Source: Eulemur rufifrons (taxonomy: Eukaryota > Chordata > Mammalia > Primates > Lemuridae). Taken from it: a stretch of 64,000 bases of DNA. Under the pieces are notes generated by a model. The model did no database searches, had not been told where the DNA came from, and saw only the letters and a program-made list of their open reading frames with translations. The stretch is from positions 87,183,114-87,247,113 of the forward strand of contig NC_090984.1 in assembly GCF_041146395.1 (NCBI RefSeq), read 5' to 3'. The position numbers and the translations under genes are program-made. Below are positions 18,941 through 32,709 of the stretch, piece after piece; the stretch's first letter is position 1, and every line of letters begins with the position of its first letter.

Positions 18941-21900
18941 TCTATTCAAGGTGTTTATCTCTGTTCTAGAGTTACTTTCTAAGTAAGCTTGTTAATCTAC
19001 TACAATAACATTTTGCTTAGGATGTCAGTAGGCATATTAAGGTGGATGGGATACCTTCCGAAGATGAGCATAGTGTTTTGTGATCATTTAATGTCTGCAG
19101 CTAAATTTTAAAGATAATTTAGTATATTGCTTTTTGTGTTTTATTAAATTAAAATTCATTAATGAATGAATTCAGGTAAAAATTCAAAAGCCATTCTGTG
19201 TGTAAAGAGTATCATTTAATCTTATTTTAGTCTCACATAGCATATCTCTTTAAATTTGTCACTGTCTTTTTCTTATTACCATTCTATTGATTTCTTCAAA
19301 AACAGACTAGTTATACTCTACCTGTCTCTACAATTACATGTCATATTGTTTTCAGAGCAGTTCATTGTCAAGTTGGACTTTAAGTGACCGTTCAAGAAAA
19401 GATGAAATCTCAAGATCCTCAAAATTTAATTCATGTCAAGATTCTTTTTACAGAACAGAATTTAGAAGTGTTATAAAAAATATGCATTACAGATTAATAT
19501 TCAATTCAAGTATATCTTAGGTTCTATTTTTTAATGAGTCTCCTAAGGAAGAGCTTAGAAAAAGCTGCTAACTCCTTGAAAGAGAGCTATGATAGTTTGA
19601 AGGGATTGTGCATATAAATTTAGGATTTGAAATATGATTTTTTAATTAAGGTCAATCCTTCTCATTATAAACTCTTATTTTCTGCAAAGCATTATCACGG
19701 CATAAGGTTCTATGTTCAAAATTATCTCAAGTAACAAAGAAAAGAGAATAACTGCCTGACCAAGACTTTAACTTGTTATTCTAGCTTAATCATAGATAAT
19801 CAGTAGTAAAAACTTTCCTTTTGAAAGAAGAAAGTATCATTGCCCATGAGTTATTTGATCTCTCTTAAACTCAGAAAAAGCGTAATGTTTCACTAAAGTT
19901 AATATGTTACATTCATGTTAATGCAGCTGTTTGGAAATCTTGATTGTATAAATGTTTACCAAATACACAGAGGTAAGCAGGAACCATTTATCTAGTAAGT
20001 AGACAGAGATTTAATATAATAATCCCCTAGGCAAAACTTTCTTTATAAACAATTAGAAAAACCAGTGAATCTTTGATTTGACATTTCTAGAAACCTGAGG
20101 AAAATCTAGGGGGTCCTGGAGAAGTGATGAGATGATGGGGAACCTGATGCCATCTGTTGCCATTTCATTCTAACATAACACCACAGAACTAAACCAATTC
20201 AGGTTTTCATCCCAATGAGATCAGCTGGGCACACTGTGATGCCTTTGATTTTGTCTAGAAACCTGTCACTTCAGGATAATTTCTGAAGACAAAGTCTGTT
20301 TCCCGTTTGGTAGGTGACCTGTTTAATGTTTTCCCTATGTCTGGGAACTCCTTAGTGTAATTAGCGACCTTTGAACCCCACAACTAATCCTGAGCTATTT
20401 TGTATTCCTTACTCATCTTTAAGGCTGGACCTTTCTTTTCTTCAGAGTCCACTGCCACAATTAAAGAAGAAACAGCTGCATTTCAAAGGGATTCCGATTC
20501 CAGAAGCTTAATCATGATTGACATGTTCTTATTCTAAGCTATAAGACACTCTAAGAGTCCTTTCTTGGGTTAAAACTTCAATCATTTTCTAAAAAATTAT
20601 CTCACTATGCATTTTATTCATTTTCTTTGATAACTATTCTTTGCATTTTTTAACTTGAAAGATGCTTTGCGTTTGCAGCGAAAATGAGCAACTACTTCCA
20701 GTGAAAGATTTGGATGGTGTCAGACCTACTCTAGATGCAAAATTGCTAAATTCCCTTTTAGTGCCAAAATATGATTATGAAATCTGATGTCTATCATATG
20801 GGTAATTATTCTTCAGCAAACCCAAAATGTTAAAAAACAAAGTGTTAAATTCCTGAGAATGAACTCCAGAAAAGATGGTTCATGATTTTGGTGAAACCTT
20901 CTTTTCTCCATTTTTTACCAAACAATATATTTTAAAACTTTTTAAAAGCCAGCAATGTAGTAGTGAGGCAATACCCTTACAGTAGTGGCGTTTCTTACTT
21001 TTTAAATAGTCGATTCAAGTGTCACGTTTGAAGTAAATAGCCTCATGAAGAATTCTTATGAGAATTTGTTAAAAAAAATTTTACTAAACGTTAGTCTGTC
21101 CTATAAAATAATTTAATTTTTTCACACCAACTCAGTATTTCTACTGGGTTAAAATTATGGTTTTATGCATTGAATGATTTAAGATGTTTCAAGGTAGACA
21201 TTTTATACATAGTAACAACTGCTAATATTTTTCTTCTAACTTTTGTTACAGTATTTCAAATACTTCATAGCATTCATAGATTCAGACTCCTACACTACCC
21301 CTGGGAGCTAGGTAGGTGGAATTATCATCCAGAACCTCTGCAGGGACTGCTGCCACAGCAAGATGGTTGTTCCTAAGACAAAGGTCAAAAAAGGGATGTT
21401 AATAAACAGTCCTCAGGTTTAAGGGACTTTTTTAGGATTACATCTTAAATTCCAACAAATCAGATTTAGGAGTTACTGAAAGTGAAATTGATCCATCCCT
21501 CATCCAAACTTTGCAATACTTTCCTGTTCTGACATCATTTAGATAGTTAGCTGTATTATCAGATTAGAAACCATTGTACCAGGCTGCTGAAAGGAAAAGG
21601 AGGCAAAAAGCTAAACATGGGATGAATTCTGAACCTTTTAACCTGGCTGAAGTACGTTGGTCCCTGTTATGCAAATACCTTCAATCCTCTGCTAAGTTCA
21701 GTGGAAATAATTTTCTTGAATGACAGGTTTATTCAGCAAGGATTCAGTTGGTGATTAATCCCCCTTTGATCTAGGGTATTTCACTTAACTACCAGTTACC
21801 TCGTTCTGACAAAGTGCAACTGAGATTAGGGAGATCACTAGAACACTACCAGGGTGTGCGTTTATTCTTTATAACCTTTTAAAGCAAGGGCCAAGAATGC

Positions 21901-23841
21901 AATTTATTTTCAGTATTTGAAGATGTAAAGTCCTGTCTGCTAAGTTAGAAAGTCAATTGAATACCAAATGAAGTTTGTTTCTTACGTAATAGAACAAACA
22001 TTTCTTTTTGCTTTTCCTAACAATGATATTAGGAAACACAGGCTTTGAAGAAAGAAGAAACAAAGACTACATTCTAAGTATAGCTTCTAGTTTTGTTTCA
22101 TGCAGTGGAGTGGCCCTGAGATAACCCAAAAATCAAAGCAGTGGCTACAACTTAGGCTGAGAAAATGCTTCTGTTTCATTAAATTGCACAGTTCTTCTCG
22201 CCGCCTCCCTTCCACCACCACCACCACCATTAGAAAATGCTATGTGGTAAAGAAATTCAGCTGGGGAAAACATGTTGTAATACACAATTATCCATATTGA
22301 GACTTCTGATTTCAAAGCTTTGTTAACTTTTTCCTTTCTTGAGGAAAAGGAGCTTTTGTTCTCATTATAAGAATAATTGCATTCATTTTTGGAATGACTT
22401 TTAAAAAGGAAAGTAAATGATACTATTACCAAAGTGCCTCAGTAATAATTTTAATTTTTTTCTGTCCTTTTCTCAATTATCTGAATACCTTCTGTCTCAT
22501 TTTAAACTTTGAAATATTCTATGGAATTTTGCACAATATTTTGAGAGAAAAATTTCAAAATATGTTTCATGCTAGGTTTCTCAAGGAATTTGCTTTTTTA
22601 AACTATTATCAATATCAGTGTAGTATTTATCTTTCAAGATGTCAAATTAGAGGATTTACTCCTCAAGTATTAATATATTTTAAGTCCTTTAAAAACATAA
22701 TTTGTAACAAGTTTTTAAAGATTAAATATTAATGATTAATTTTATTATAGGTAAGGCATTTTTAGTGCTTAATGTTCATTATTCTAGTAGTAGTTTGAAA
22801 TACAGGTATTCAGATCTTTTTTAAATACTTTTTTGGCTCATACTTTTTGTGATCTAATTTATAAGTTGAAACAACTCAAAGAAATGCATATCTAACTTAT
22901 GTTGGGGCCAAACCAGCCTCCTCTAGTTTTAATTTATAGCCAGTTTCTAGATATATTTTGTTAGCAAGTTCCTTAACCATAGCAAAATTGAGGATCAGAA
23001 AAAATATAAGGTATGGGCAGGATCTATAAGACAGAGGGCACATTCCTATAGCTATGTTGCTAAGAAACTAGTGTTTTTAATAATTAACCACTACTGCAGT
23101 AGATATTTAGTCAATAAAATGTTAGTTTATTTTGAAATGTGCCATCATAGACTATATTTATATACAACATAAATGTATGAGTGTATATTTTTATGTAATG
23201 TATACAATGCTAGTGTGTCTGACTGGGTAGATTTCCCTGTGAAAATCAGTATCATGTCAGGGGAAGAATATTTTAAAGTCAAATAGTCAAATATCTTCCC
23301 TCCAAACACAGTGTTAGTTAATAGTAATGAAGAGATTCATTAAAATGAAAATTGCCAAGGAACTCATGAGATTAGTGTTTTAAAATAATTAAAACTCTTA
23401 TGAGCTGAAGGCTTTTTATGGATATAACATTATTGTCCATATATACCCTGCACCAGTACAATGCTGTATCTGTATCACTAGTTTCTTGCCCTATTAGTAG
23501 GTTACTCTGAGGTCTAGTTGATTTCTCTAAGGCCCTGGCTCATCTGCATAATTGACGTCAGTGTGGTGTTATAATGCCTAATGCACAAGCATTTACAGAT
23601 GGATGAATGTCCCACAATAGAAACCACCTACTGAATTGGTTTTTTTCCAATAGGATGTGAAAATTTACATATCTAATAATCTATTAAACATTTAAAGTCA
23701 CACTGCATGTTTCCTTTAAATGTCCTCTTTTAAGTGATAGTTTCTGTTTAAAAAAACTTATTTAGTAAACACTAATAATAATGAAAAATAAAAAATTAGT
23801 TATCCCTCTTAAAATTTTTACTTTTTCCTTCAAGGGACTTG

Positions 23842-23856
23842 GGTGCCCTCTGCTGG
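23842..23856 (-). promoter_or_regulatory. CTCF-like binding motif
   Basis: The minus strand reads CCAGCAGAGGGCACC, which fits the 15-base CTCF core pattern CCASYAGRKGGCRSY at every position. It is in non-repetitive AT-rich DNA 5.5 kb downstream of AP5M1. A motif match alone does not show occupancy. Confidence 0.5.
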
Positions 23857-24374
23857 TAATAAAGAGATAACTAATTAATGACTATATCTGTAAACCCTGT
23901 GATTTTTTTCCCTTTTAAAATCATAGCCTACCTACACCCAATCACAAAGAAAGTGTGATCCAATTTATTTATATTAACTCTTAGTTTGCCAATGATTGAA
24001 GTAGAAGTTTCTTTTCTCTGCTGGTTTTATAGTTGTGTTATTGTGAAGAATGTTATATCATTGAACTTTCCTGATAACTTAGCTGGGGCTCTTTAAATGT
24101 TGGAACTACAGTAACACATATTTGCTCACAGAAAGGAGATTGGGAAAACAGCTATTTTGAAATTTATTGAAGAAGTAGAGAATAACTTGTTTATTGCCCA
24201 TTATATTTTTAGAAAATTATATGTTTGAAATAAACCTTGCTTTTCAACATGCATCATGTAAAAATACATGAATGAAAAAAACTTAAAAATTACACAAGAC
24301 TTCTATTTCTTGACCTTATTGATGAATGATGATTGCGTTCTGGCTCAAAAAAACAAGTCTTCTTAGAATTTATT

Positions 24375-24397
24375 AAAAAAAAAAAAAAAAAAAAAAA
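24375..24397 (+). repeat. Poly(A) run of 23
   Basis: An A-homopolymer. I looked upstream for a retrocopied gene or SINE and recognised none. Confidence 0.8.
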
Positions 24398-25946
24398 GGA
24401 TTGACCAGATAATGTTTTAAGTATTGTTGAATGCATGGGTCTACTAACTAGAAAGAGTGAAGAGCAAAAGGCAAAAGTTTCCTCACCCTACTATGGAAAC
24501 ATACATGAGTCGTTCGTTTCAGTGTACCCATACTTTCTGAGTGGGTATAGCAGATTTGTTTCTAAAGGATATAGGAGTTCATTTTGTATCTGAAACTAGA
24601 ACTGCAGTGCTAGTGGCGCTTCTGATTCAATTAACTGAACTTGGTGAAGCTACCAGGGAAACTAAATATGATGAGAACAAGAGGAATGACTGGATCAAAT
24701 TAATAGAAATAGATCTTTTTGCAAGCAACATAATGATTCTGATCATCAACCTTGAAAAGTAAATTAGAACAAGCAAATTGCTGTTGAAAAATTCTTTCAG
24801 CACTCTGCTGTTGCTACTCAGCTAGTCATGGCTCAGCCAGAAGCAAGGAAAAAAGTGCACTCAGTTTTGCATTAACAAAGGAAACATTATTAAAGTGAAT
24901 GTTTACATTGTGTTTATTGAAGTGTTCAAAGAATATTTGTTGCATCTTCAAGCAACCTGCTGCTCTCCAGACTATTATAGTGCTTGAGTGATAATGAAAA
25001 TGAGTCAGTTGTACATTTTAGAAAAATAAATGACTTTTAACTTAGTGTTTCTCAACTATATTAATTTAAAATATACAAGAATCAGATTTAATAATACTTT
25101 ATCTTTTAAAGATTTTTGTCCCTAGGAGATGTATCCCATTATTAAAAAAAAAAAAAAAAAGCCCTTATTTACTTTACATATACTTTCCAGTTACTTTCAG
25201 ACACTTTGTGTCGCTTTCCCCCCAGAAACTATTTCGCATAAGAAACAGTAAGCTGAAAATAATCAAAAACTGAAAACAACTGTAAAATTACTGAAGGGAG
25301 TGTGCAATTGAGTATGTAATATGTGCATTGGAAAAATATCTGTTGATTTTTGTGATCACTTTTGAGAGCTATCGTTATTTTGAACTACCCCATAAAGACT
25401 AAATTGAGAATGGAAAAGACAGCTATTGAACAGGTATGTCAATCTGACATTTAAAAGTTTAGTAAATAAATGCACATACTAGTAAAATAGGAAAGTTAAT
25501 AATTAAAAATTCAGAAAGAATTTTAGTTTTCACCTTTCTAAAATGAACAATTTAAATCATTTGTATACTTTAGAAATAGAAGTATAGTGTTTAACAGGGA
25601 TTAAAATACCATATTTTACTTAGTTTCTTAGCAAGTGTTATTGAATACAAGTTCAGTATTCTGTAATCCCTTATGGACTGACTAATTTTTGAAGAACTGT
25701 TTTCTTAGATTTACCAACAGGACAGATTGTCAGTCTTTTCCCACATTTCAGCCTACAAATCATATCTGTCACAGTTATCAAAGATTAGCCCACGCTATAG
25801 GCTTGTAAGAGCCTTTTAGCCAGTTACTTTATTTACCATTTCTCTAATGCATACATTTACAAAGCATCATGTATTTATTATTTTAAAGTCTAGAACTAAT
25901 AAAAAATTATTTCTTTGACCATAATCAAAAATGTTTTGAATCTAGA

Positions 25947-26240
25947 AGCATGCAGTGGCTCATGCCTGTAATCCCAGCACTTTGGGAGGCCAAGGCAGGA
26001 AGATTGCTTGAAGCCAAGAATTCAAGACCAGCCTGGGCCACAAAAAATTTAAAAATTAGCCAGGTGCAGGGGCATGCACCTGTTGCCCTAGCTACTCGGG
26101 AGGCTGAGGCAGGGGGATCACTTGAGACTGGGAGTTTGGTTTTTGAGACTGCAGTGATCTATGATCACACCACTGCACTTCAGCTTGGGCAACAGAGCAA
26201 GACTCTGTCTCAAGAAAAATGAAAAAAAAATTTTTTTTTG
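25947..26240 (+). mobile_element. AluJ-like dimeric Alu
   Basis: Left arm 'ggctcatgcctgtaatccca' and right arm 'ggctgaggcagggggatcac', joined by a short A-rich linker and ending 'gactctgtctcaagaaaaat' with an A/T tail. It lacks the extended lemur-type linker and is diverged, so it is an older Alu. Confidence 0.9.
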
Positions 26241-28095
26241 ATCTAAAAGTAGATGCCAAGTCTCTAATTCTGCTTTTGGTAAGGCAATAGCAAGTAGAAG
26301 TGGTTAGTAATATTTGCAGCTTGTTAACTAATAGAGTAAGAGGACTTTTTAACTAATGTGAATATCAGTGGTGGCATACCCATAATGCATATTTTCCTCA
26401 TACATATTGAAATAGCATATGCCGTTTTATTTAACATTGAAGGCCTAAACACAATTGAACATAAAGTATACTTGGAATTAAAAACTGCTGAGCAATCTGG
26501 AAATGGAGCCCTTAATTTGGTCAATAAAAATTCATAATTAACATTAATTTTGTATTGTATTCCTATTATATGCCACTCCAGGACTAGACACAAAGACAAA
26601 AAATAGTCCCAGGTTTTGAATGATTCTTTGTAACTCCTGCAATGTGTTAGCATTGTAATACAGAATACTACTTCTGTACATTGTTAATACAGGAACTGCC
26701 CAAAAAGGTGATGAATGAAGTTTACTAGGCAGCTAAAGGAAGGAAGAGCATGCCGTGGAGCAACATCATATCTCTATAAGTCTATCTTCGGCAAACAGAA
26801 TTCCAGAAACCTGAATGTCTGGTATAGCAGAAGGAAAAAAAGGAAATTATAGTAAGTATATTCATGTAAGAGATTTTTTTTGCCTCCAAATATTTGGGGT
26901 TTGGATATGTAGGATAAATATACATATGTAAGAACAACAGTTATTACATTTGATTTAATATTTAATTCATTATATTTAACACTAAATTAAATACAAAAAC
27001 TCCTACATACTAAATACACATTTCTCCCACTGACTCCCCAGTCTGCCTCCCTCACTAATTTTGAATGTGTGTTCACATTGCGAGTATAAGATTTACCTCT
27101 GCATTATCAATGAAGAAAATATGATGTACAGCTAGGATGATAAGGAAAATATTTAAGTGAAGAAATGTTATATAATCCATTGGTATGCTAATATGTATTA
27201 TATTTAATCAATTGGTAAGCTAAATGTTTATTTAGTTTATATCTAGAATTTCTACCTTGAAACATAGGCCTTGTTTACTTTGAATATATATACACATATA
27301 TACAAACAGAAATACATACACATGTGTATGTGTGTATATAAGAAAACAAGAAAAATTCAAGCTCTGGAGCACTGGCCTCACACTGATTCATACTAGTATG
27401 TAAATCTTTCTCCTACCTACCACCCCAATATTTCAAACTTCTGGTGGACAATGACATTCATCTTCACATCTTTGTGTTTCTGGTGCCACTAGAACACAAA
27501 AGAAGCTTAGTGTTGCTTTAATGAAGTAGAAAAATGTTAAATACATAATAAAGTAGATTGTCCTTTCACCCAGAACAAATAAATGATGTTTGAGTGATTA
27601 TGGTTTTACATGTGTGTATAAAAAGGCCATTGTGCAAACAGTGGTTCAATCCATGCTCCGCACAGGTGAAATCTACCCTGTGATTGCCATCTCTAACACT
27701 ATTCAGAGAATTTGTTGCCATTTATGACACTGCTCTTAAGTGTACAAAGCCTTAGCTCAGACTGTTAGACTGGCAACAGCTGAGGCTGCCCGTCATAGGA
27801 CACATTACTTGCAGTTATGCTTCGTGAACCTTAAAGCATTTGGCAGTCCCATCTTAGAAATTTCCTCCTGGAACTCACTCTGCAACAGCTTTGTGGGCTC
27901 CCCACTATTTACCAGAATCAGTCTTGATTTTGTTTGATACAATATGACCTGATATGCTATGACTCCCCCCTATAAAGCTACAGCTTTCAATGAGCCCCAT
28001 ATACTGGTGAAATGGAGTTGCACCAGCATCCAAGAATTCCAAGTGATTATTTTGAACATTTCCATTAGCCATAAAGGCAGAGTTGTATAGATGTA
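26241..28095. other. Intergenic, no supported gene
   Basis: AT-rich unique sequence with a TA/CA-rich microsatellite at 27283-27340. The forward frame at 27740-27937 and nearby coding-like phrases have in-frame stops and no family I recognise. Confidence 0.5.
27283..27340. repeat. Mixed TA/CA/TG microsatellite
   Basis: Alternating purine-pyrimidine sequence: tatatatacacatatatac, then atacacatgtgtatgtgtg. Confidence 0.8.
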
Positions 28096-28099
28096 CAGT

Positions 28100-28275
28100 C
28101 ATTGAAGTCACACAGGCCTAATTGCAAATCCTGGTTCTGCCATTTACAAGCTGGGTGTTCCTGGTTAACATTCTTAATCTCTGTGGTCTTCAGTTTCCTC
28201 CCAACTTGATAGGGTTATTGTGAGCATTGAATGATACCAAGTTCTAAGTGCATAGGAATTCAATCAATGTTCATT
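28100..28275 (+). repeat. MIR SINE
   Basis: 'ttgcaaatcctggttctgcc', 'tcttcagtttcctcccaact', 'agggttattgtgagcattga' in forward MIR order. Confidence 0.8.
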
Positions 28276-28279
28276 CCTT

Positions 28280-29064
28280 TCTATATCAAAGATTTATAAT
28301 GGTCTTTTCACAGAACTGTCTTTACCTATAATTATGTGACTATGCCTTCACATTATCAAAATTATATGAATTGTCCATGTGCCCTTGGTTTTGAATGTTC
28401 AACTATATATTGCAGGAATGCCTGCTCAGTTGTTTCAGTGGGTCCTTGGAGTTAATAAAATGGCTGTAGAACTGAGTGGGGTAAATGTTTTACAAAGTTT
28501 GCTAAAGTTTAACAATTCATCATTATTCATGGAAAGACATTTACTCTAAATTCACACGTATTATAAGAAAATGGTTATACTCTGTCAAAATGAGATTGAG
28601 TAAAAATAAAATTCATACACAAAAACATTGAACAAATATGGTAATAACCCACAAACTATTAATAGAGCTCAATTAACTTCTGGAGGTCTTTTGCATTGTC
28701 CAAGATACAGCCTGTGCCATTCATAACAAATTGCTATGAGTGGAAGTCATATCTTTCTAAAATGAACCATGATTAAACCTAAGTTGGATGTTTGGTAAAG
28801 AGATGAGTACATTCAGAATGTTCTGACACATTTATTATGTAATAGACTATACTATGCCCTAGGAAAAATGAAAAGGTGAGATTAAGTGCCTGCTTTCCCA
28901 GAATTTCTAATCTGAAAGATAAAGAAATGCCTTTGAGTACCAGCTGTTATCTCTTGGATTTTCTGGAAATATTTTTCCTAAAAATGTTAGAAAAATATTG
29001 ATTTCATTGACAACATAAAATATTTTTAATTATCAGATTCCTTGATTTAACGTTTGAATGAAAC
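28280..29064. other. Intergenic, no supported gene
   Basis: Non-repetitive AT-rich sequence. I see no RNA gene, promoter motif or long coding frame. Confidence 0.5.
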
Positions 29065-29198
29065 TTTTCTCCTCGTTCTTTTTTTGTTTTTGAGATGAGG
29101 GTGTTGCCATATGCCATGTTGCCCAGGTTGGTCTCAAACTCCTGGCTCAAGCAGTCCTCCCACCTCAGGCTCCAAGAGTAGCTGGCACTACAGGTGTT
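29065..29198 (-). mobile_element. Alu monomer, antisense (5'-incomplete)
   Basis: A T-rich tail, then 'gttgcccaggttggtctcaa', 'cctggctcaagcagtcctcc' and 'gtagctggcactacagg' in antisense Alu-arm order. Target-site duplication aatgaaac at 29057-29064 and 29199-29206. Confidence 0.82.
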
Positions 29199-29209
29199 AA
29201 TGAAACACT

Positions 29210-29935
29210 GAGTTATCAAATTTAGCTTCCTGAAAATCTGATTTCAGAACAAGGACACTTAAATCTCTGTAGTACTAGAAAGAGTAGAAAATAATTAGTT
29301 CTCTTCTCACAGAAAAGGCACATTTTGTTTTATTCTACCAGCACTGTTGCCCAAATTAGCTCTAATGAATAAGGTATCCTAAACTGCAGCTACAGATTTC
29401 TCATGTCAATGAGCATATTTTATCTTCCCTAAGCCCATGTCTCTGCCACAATGCCAGGTTTCTCTGATGTAAATGATATAACATTGAGGCCTGGATGTCA
29501 TCCTTAGGAACTCCTGCTGAAGACTGCTCCCCAACATCTAAGGAGCTCCTAACTTCCCTGCATAGGAGGGACCCCCACCCCAGGAGGCACAGTTGGTGGT
29601 GCCTGAGAGCTTCCCAGGAGCTGCATGTACTCAACATCTTTTAATAGCTATTTCTCTTATGTCTTCTATTTCTGGCAAACACATTGGTTTTACATTTTTA
29701 GTAGTGATAGCATTTTCTGTTTAAATTAAAAATGAATTCATATAAAGAAAACTATTGAGTAAATAATAGTTCAGTTGGTATTATATATGGCCAACACGAA
29801 GGTTAAACCTCAAATGAGTGCTCAGAGTAATCTTGGGCCTTTGGGAAAACCAAAGATTGATGCTTAGGGAATCTAAAGATAACTCTTCATTATGCTACCT
29901 AACAGAGTTTTTCAGTAAAACACTTGGAGGATTTA
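29210..29935. other. Intergenic, no supported gene
   Basis: Moderately GC-richer unique sequence around 29490-29630, with a minus-strand open frame (29401-29637) lacking any domain I recognise. No repeat assigned. Confidence 0.45.
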
Positions 29936-29939
29936 GTAA

Positions 29940-30145
29940 GCAATGTAGTCAGTGGAGAATGTACTCTGGCTCTGGGGTTAGGCAGACCACAGTTCAAATG
30001 CCATCTCTACTTAAGGAGGAGATCTTGGGTCCAGGGTCTATGTCATTTGTAAAATAGAAAGTTTACCTCTTCAGAATGGTGTATGAATTAAATGATATGG
30101 CACAGATGAAGTGAATGGCACATAGGCGATGCTTATTCACTCCCT
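29940..30145 (+). repeat. MIR SINE
   Basis: 'gtactctggctctggggtta', 'cacagttcaaatgccatctc', 'catttgtaaaatagaaagtt' and 'gaatggcacataggcgatgc' in forward order. Confidence 0.75.
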
Positions 30146-30384
30146 TTTGACTACCCTCTAATATCAGCATTGGCTGTTTCTGTTTTCTTAATGACTTATG
30201 AAATGGAAGTAGGTTACAATTATTTACATTCCAGTTATTTTTTTGTACTGTTCTGGCAAAATAGGGAAAAGCCAGGTATTATTAAATCCCTGTATTTACA
30301 GCAACACAGAGAAGTTAAAAGTTTGTGTCAAAGGCAAAGTCAGGTTTTGATTTTCATCTAGTTAAGTTAATGCCACTGCTGCGA

Positions 30385-30387
<3 letters not shown>

Positions 30388-30420
<33 letters not shown>

Positions 30421-30432
30421 CACACACACACA
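30388..30432. repeat. Compound (TC)n-(CA)n microsatellite
   Basis: About 15 TC units (30388-30417) followed directly by about 7 CA units (30419-30432). A 17-T run follows at about 30447-30463. Likely length-polymorphic. Confidence 0.92.
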
Positions 30433-30464
30433 TCCTTGTAACAGATCTTTTTTTTTTTTTTTTC

Positions 30465-32708
30465 TGCTTTGGTAACTAGGAAGCTGAGAGCTGAAATGCT
30501 GACTTTTATTAAAGGTGTTCAGAGCCTTTTCATGTACATGTCTGGTTAATAGCTTTGTATTGTCTGCATTTTAATTCTATCCTTATTTTCCCTTTGCCTC
30601 AATCTATTTCTTATTCTATTGCATTCTATTGCACTACCCTATCCTGTGGTACTGATCTTTATTAATATTGAACTATGACATTTTTAGTATTTCCTCAAAT
30701 CATTTTTGGAATAAGGCTGAGAATAATTATATATGCGAAATCATTAATCCATTGCTGAGTAATGTTCTAGGTAAAATTTAAAAGAGAGATTGGAGAAAAT
30801 GTAATATCCTGAAACTGATTGTGTCAGACAGTTCCCTGGTGACTTCTAACTTTAAGCATTTCGTTCTTGCCCAAACACAGCTGTTATGCTGCCTCTCATC
30901 ACTTTACATCAAAAGCCATTAGAATCTATTTGACTATTTCAAACGAAAAGGAGGACTCACATCATTAACAACGCTTCCATTTCATGTATTCAAATACATG
31001 TTGTCTTTCAAATTAGTCTCCTCTGGAGATGATTCCAGTGAAGCTATCATAACTAGAAAAATATTTAGGGACTTCTCTTTGCAAAACCCTTCAAAGCTAA
31101 TTTAGAAGCTACGGAAGAAAAATGAATCTTATAATTTCCTCTTCTTTTTCAATAAAACCACCTTATCTAGCATAATCAAACACCTTATATTCATAAGGCT
31201 CAAGAAATCAAGTATTTGGAAGAATATGCCATATGGTTTGATGGCCATTCACAAGGAAAAAGGCATTCCCATAAGGATTGGCACAATGGCAGAATCACTG
31301 GAAAACATGTGTAGTTAACCAATGAGACTACTTTGAACTTGGTTGCAAGTTCTGGTGTGTTTGTTTTTAAAAGAATCTCAATAGTAAGCACACCCCATAC
31401 AGCATAATCCTACATGTTTCTAGGAAGCCAAAATATTTTCAGTATCAGGATTTATTTGAATTCTGTTTGTTCAAAGCATAAAGATAAGTTGTAAAAAATA
31501 AAAATAATTTGGGAGTCTTTTATAGAAGATATCTATTTTGACAGGAAAATTACAGCAATTGTACCTGAGGTGTATAGTGTAGGACTGGGACTCCTTAAAA
31601 TGAAAGGAAAATGAAAGCGTATTTGTGTATGTGTTTTCATATTCTAATTTGAAATATTCTATCAAGAGAAACTAAAAATTATGTTTTATTGGTCATTGTC
31701 ATTCTCATGACAATCTTGTGATTATTTGTATTTAATGTTAAATATTTCCCAGCATTTTTACTCCAATTATTTTTAGCTATTCACCCACAAATGCTGTAAG
31801 GCTGACATAATTATCTACTTTTAATTCACAAAAGCCATGTATTTACCTATTTGCTATAATGCTTTTTATGCCGGCATGCTGTTACTATGACAAGACTACT
31901 TTGAACACACAGTAGGTAAAATAATATCATATATTGCACAGCAACCCCAATAAGTGAATGTTAATTTAACCAGTAAAGACAAAGGAATTACAATAATAAG
32001 AATTCTTCTCTTTTAACTAAGTTAAAAATGGAACTCACGTTGGTCTTAGACAGCTCATTGGTTTGGTAATCACTAGAGAAATCAGCCAGTCAAGGTGCAA
32101 AGCATATTTGCAAAGCTGCAACTAGTTAATAGAGATCCTAGTAGATCTCATTGTTATACCAGTGTTGTAGGTATCAGGGACATACCCAGAGTCTTTGACA
32201 CCCAGACTGGATTTTTTTTTAACATCATCACTTCCACAGGATAAAATTATTTTCAGTAATAATCATGAAAGGAACAAGAATGATGGCCAAAAAAGAAGTA
32301 CAGATAATGCAAATTGTCTTTTATTGAATATGTATGTGTGTATGTATGTGTGTATTTGTAATAATCATGCCAGTACAAAAAGAAAAAAGGAAATATTACA
32401 GAATTTTTAAAATACCAATACTTTTAAATAACATTAATGTATCTTTAAAAGGGGAGAGGGATTTATACCTACATGGTGATGTGTTTCAGTAATGCATAAC
32501 AATATTACAATAACCAAGAAGTGAATTTCAATAAACCAAAACATCTGCCAAAGATACAGTTCAGATAGCTAAATCATATGACTGGTGTAACATTCTATTT
32601 TCCTGAGTTACTCCTTAGTTTAAAACAAATGGTTAACAATTTTAAAAAAGTATTATCCAAATTTTGTAAAAGACTTGATATTTGAAATATTAATAAAATT
32701 TGCACTTC
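30465..32708. other. Intergenic, no supported gene
   Basis: AT-rich sequence with a TATG/TG microsatellite (32329-32356). Open frames are short (under 75 codons) and without domains. No confident interspersed repeat. Confidence 0.5.
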
Positions 32709-32709
32709 T

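Larger units (their letters stand above)
18941..25946. other. Gene-free AT-rich stretch or extended AP5M1 3' UTR
   Basis: About 7 kb without a supported gene and with few recognisable repeats, apart from an antisense MIR scrap (21280-21370), a (CCA)n tract (22214-22229) and poly(A) runs (24375-24397 and 25143-25160). Low repeat content directly downstream of a gene is compatible with a long conserved 3' UTR. Open frames here (such as 24541-24762) have no known domain. Confidence 0.5.

Noticed and set aside
22145..22432. 95-codon minus-strand frame with a Gly run
   Set aside because: The Gly run comes from the (CCA)n tract at 22214-22229; nothing else supports coding.
24375..24397. Poly(A) run taken as the tail of a processed pseudogene
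   Set aside because: No recognisable upstream mRNA or SINE and no flanking duplication.
27640..27937. Coding-like phrases (such as TGEIYPVIAIS) suggesting a decayed gene copy
   Set aside because: Frame is broken by stops within 60 bases, and I could not match it to any protein. No A-tail or target duplication.
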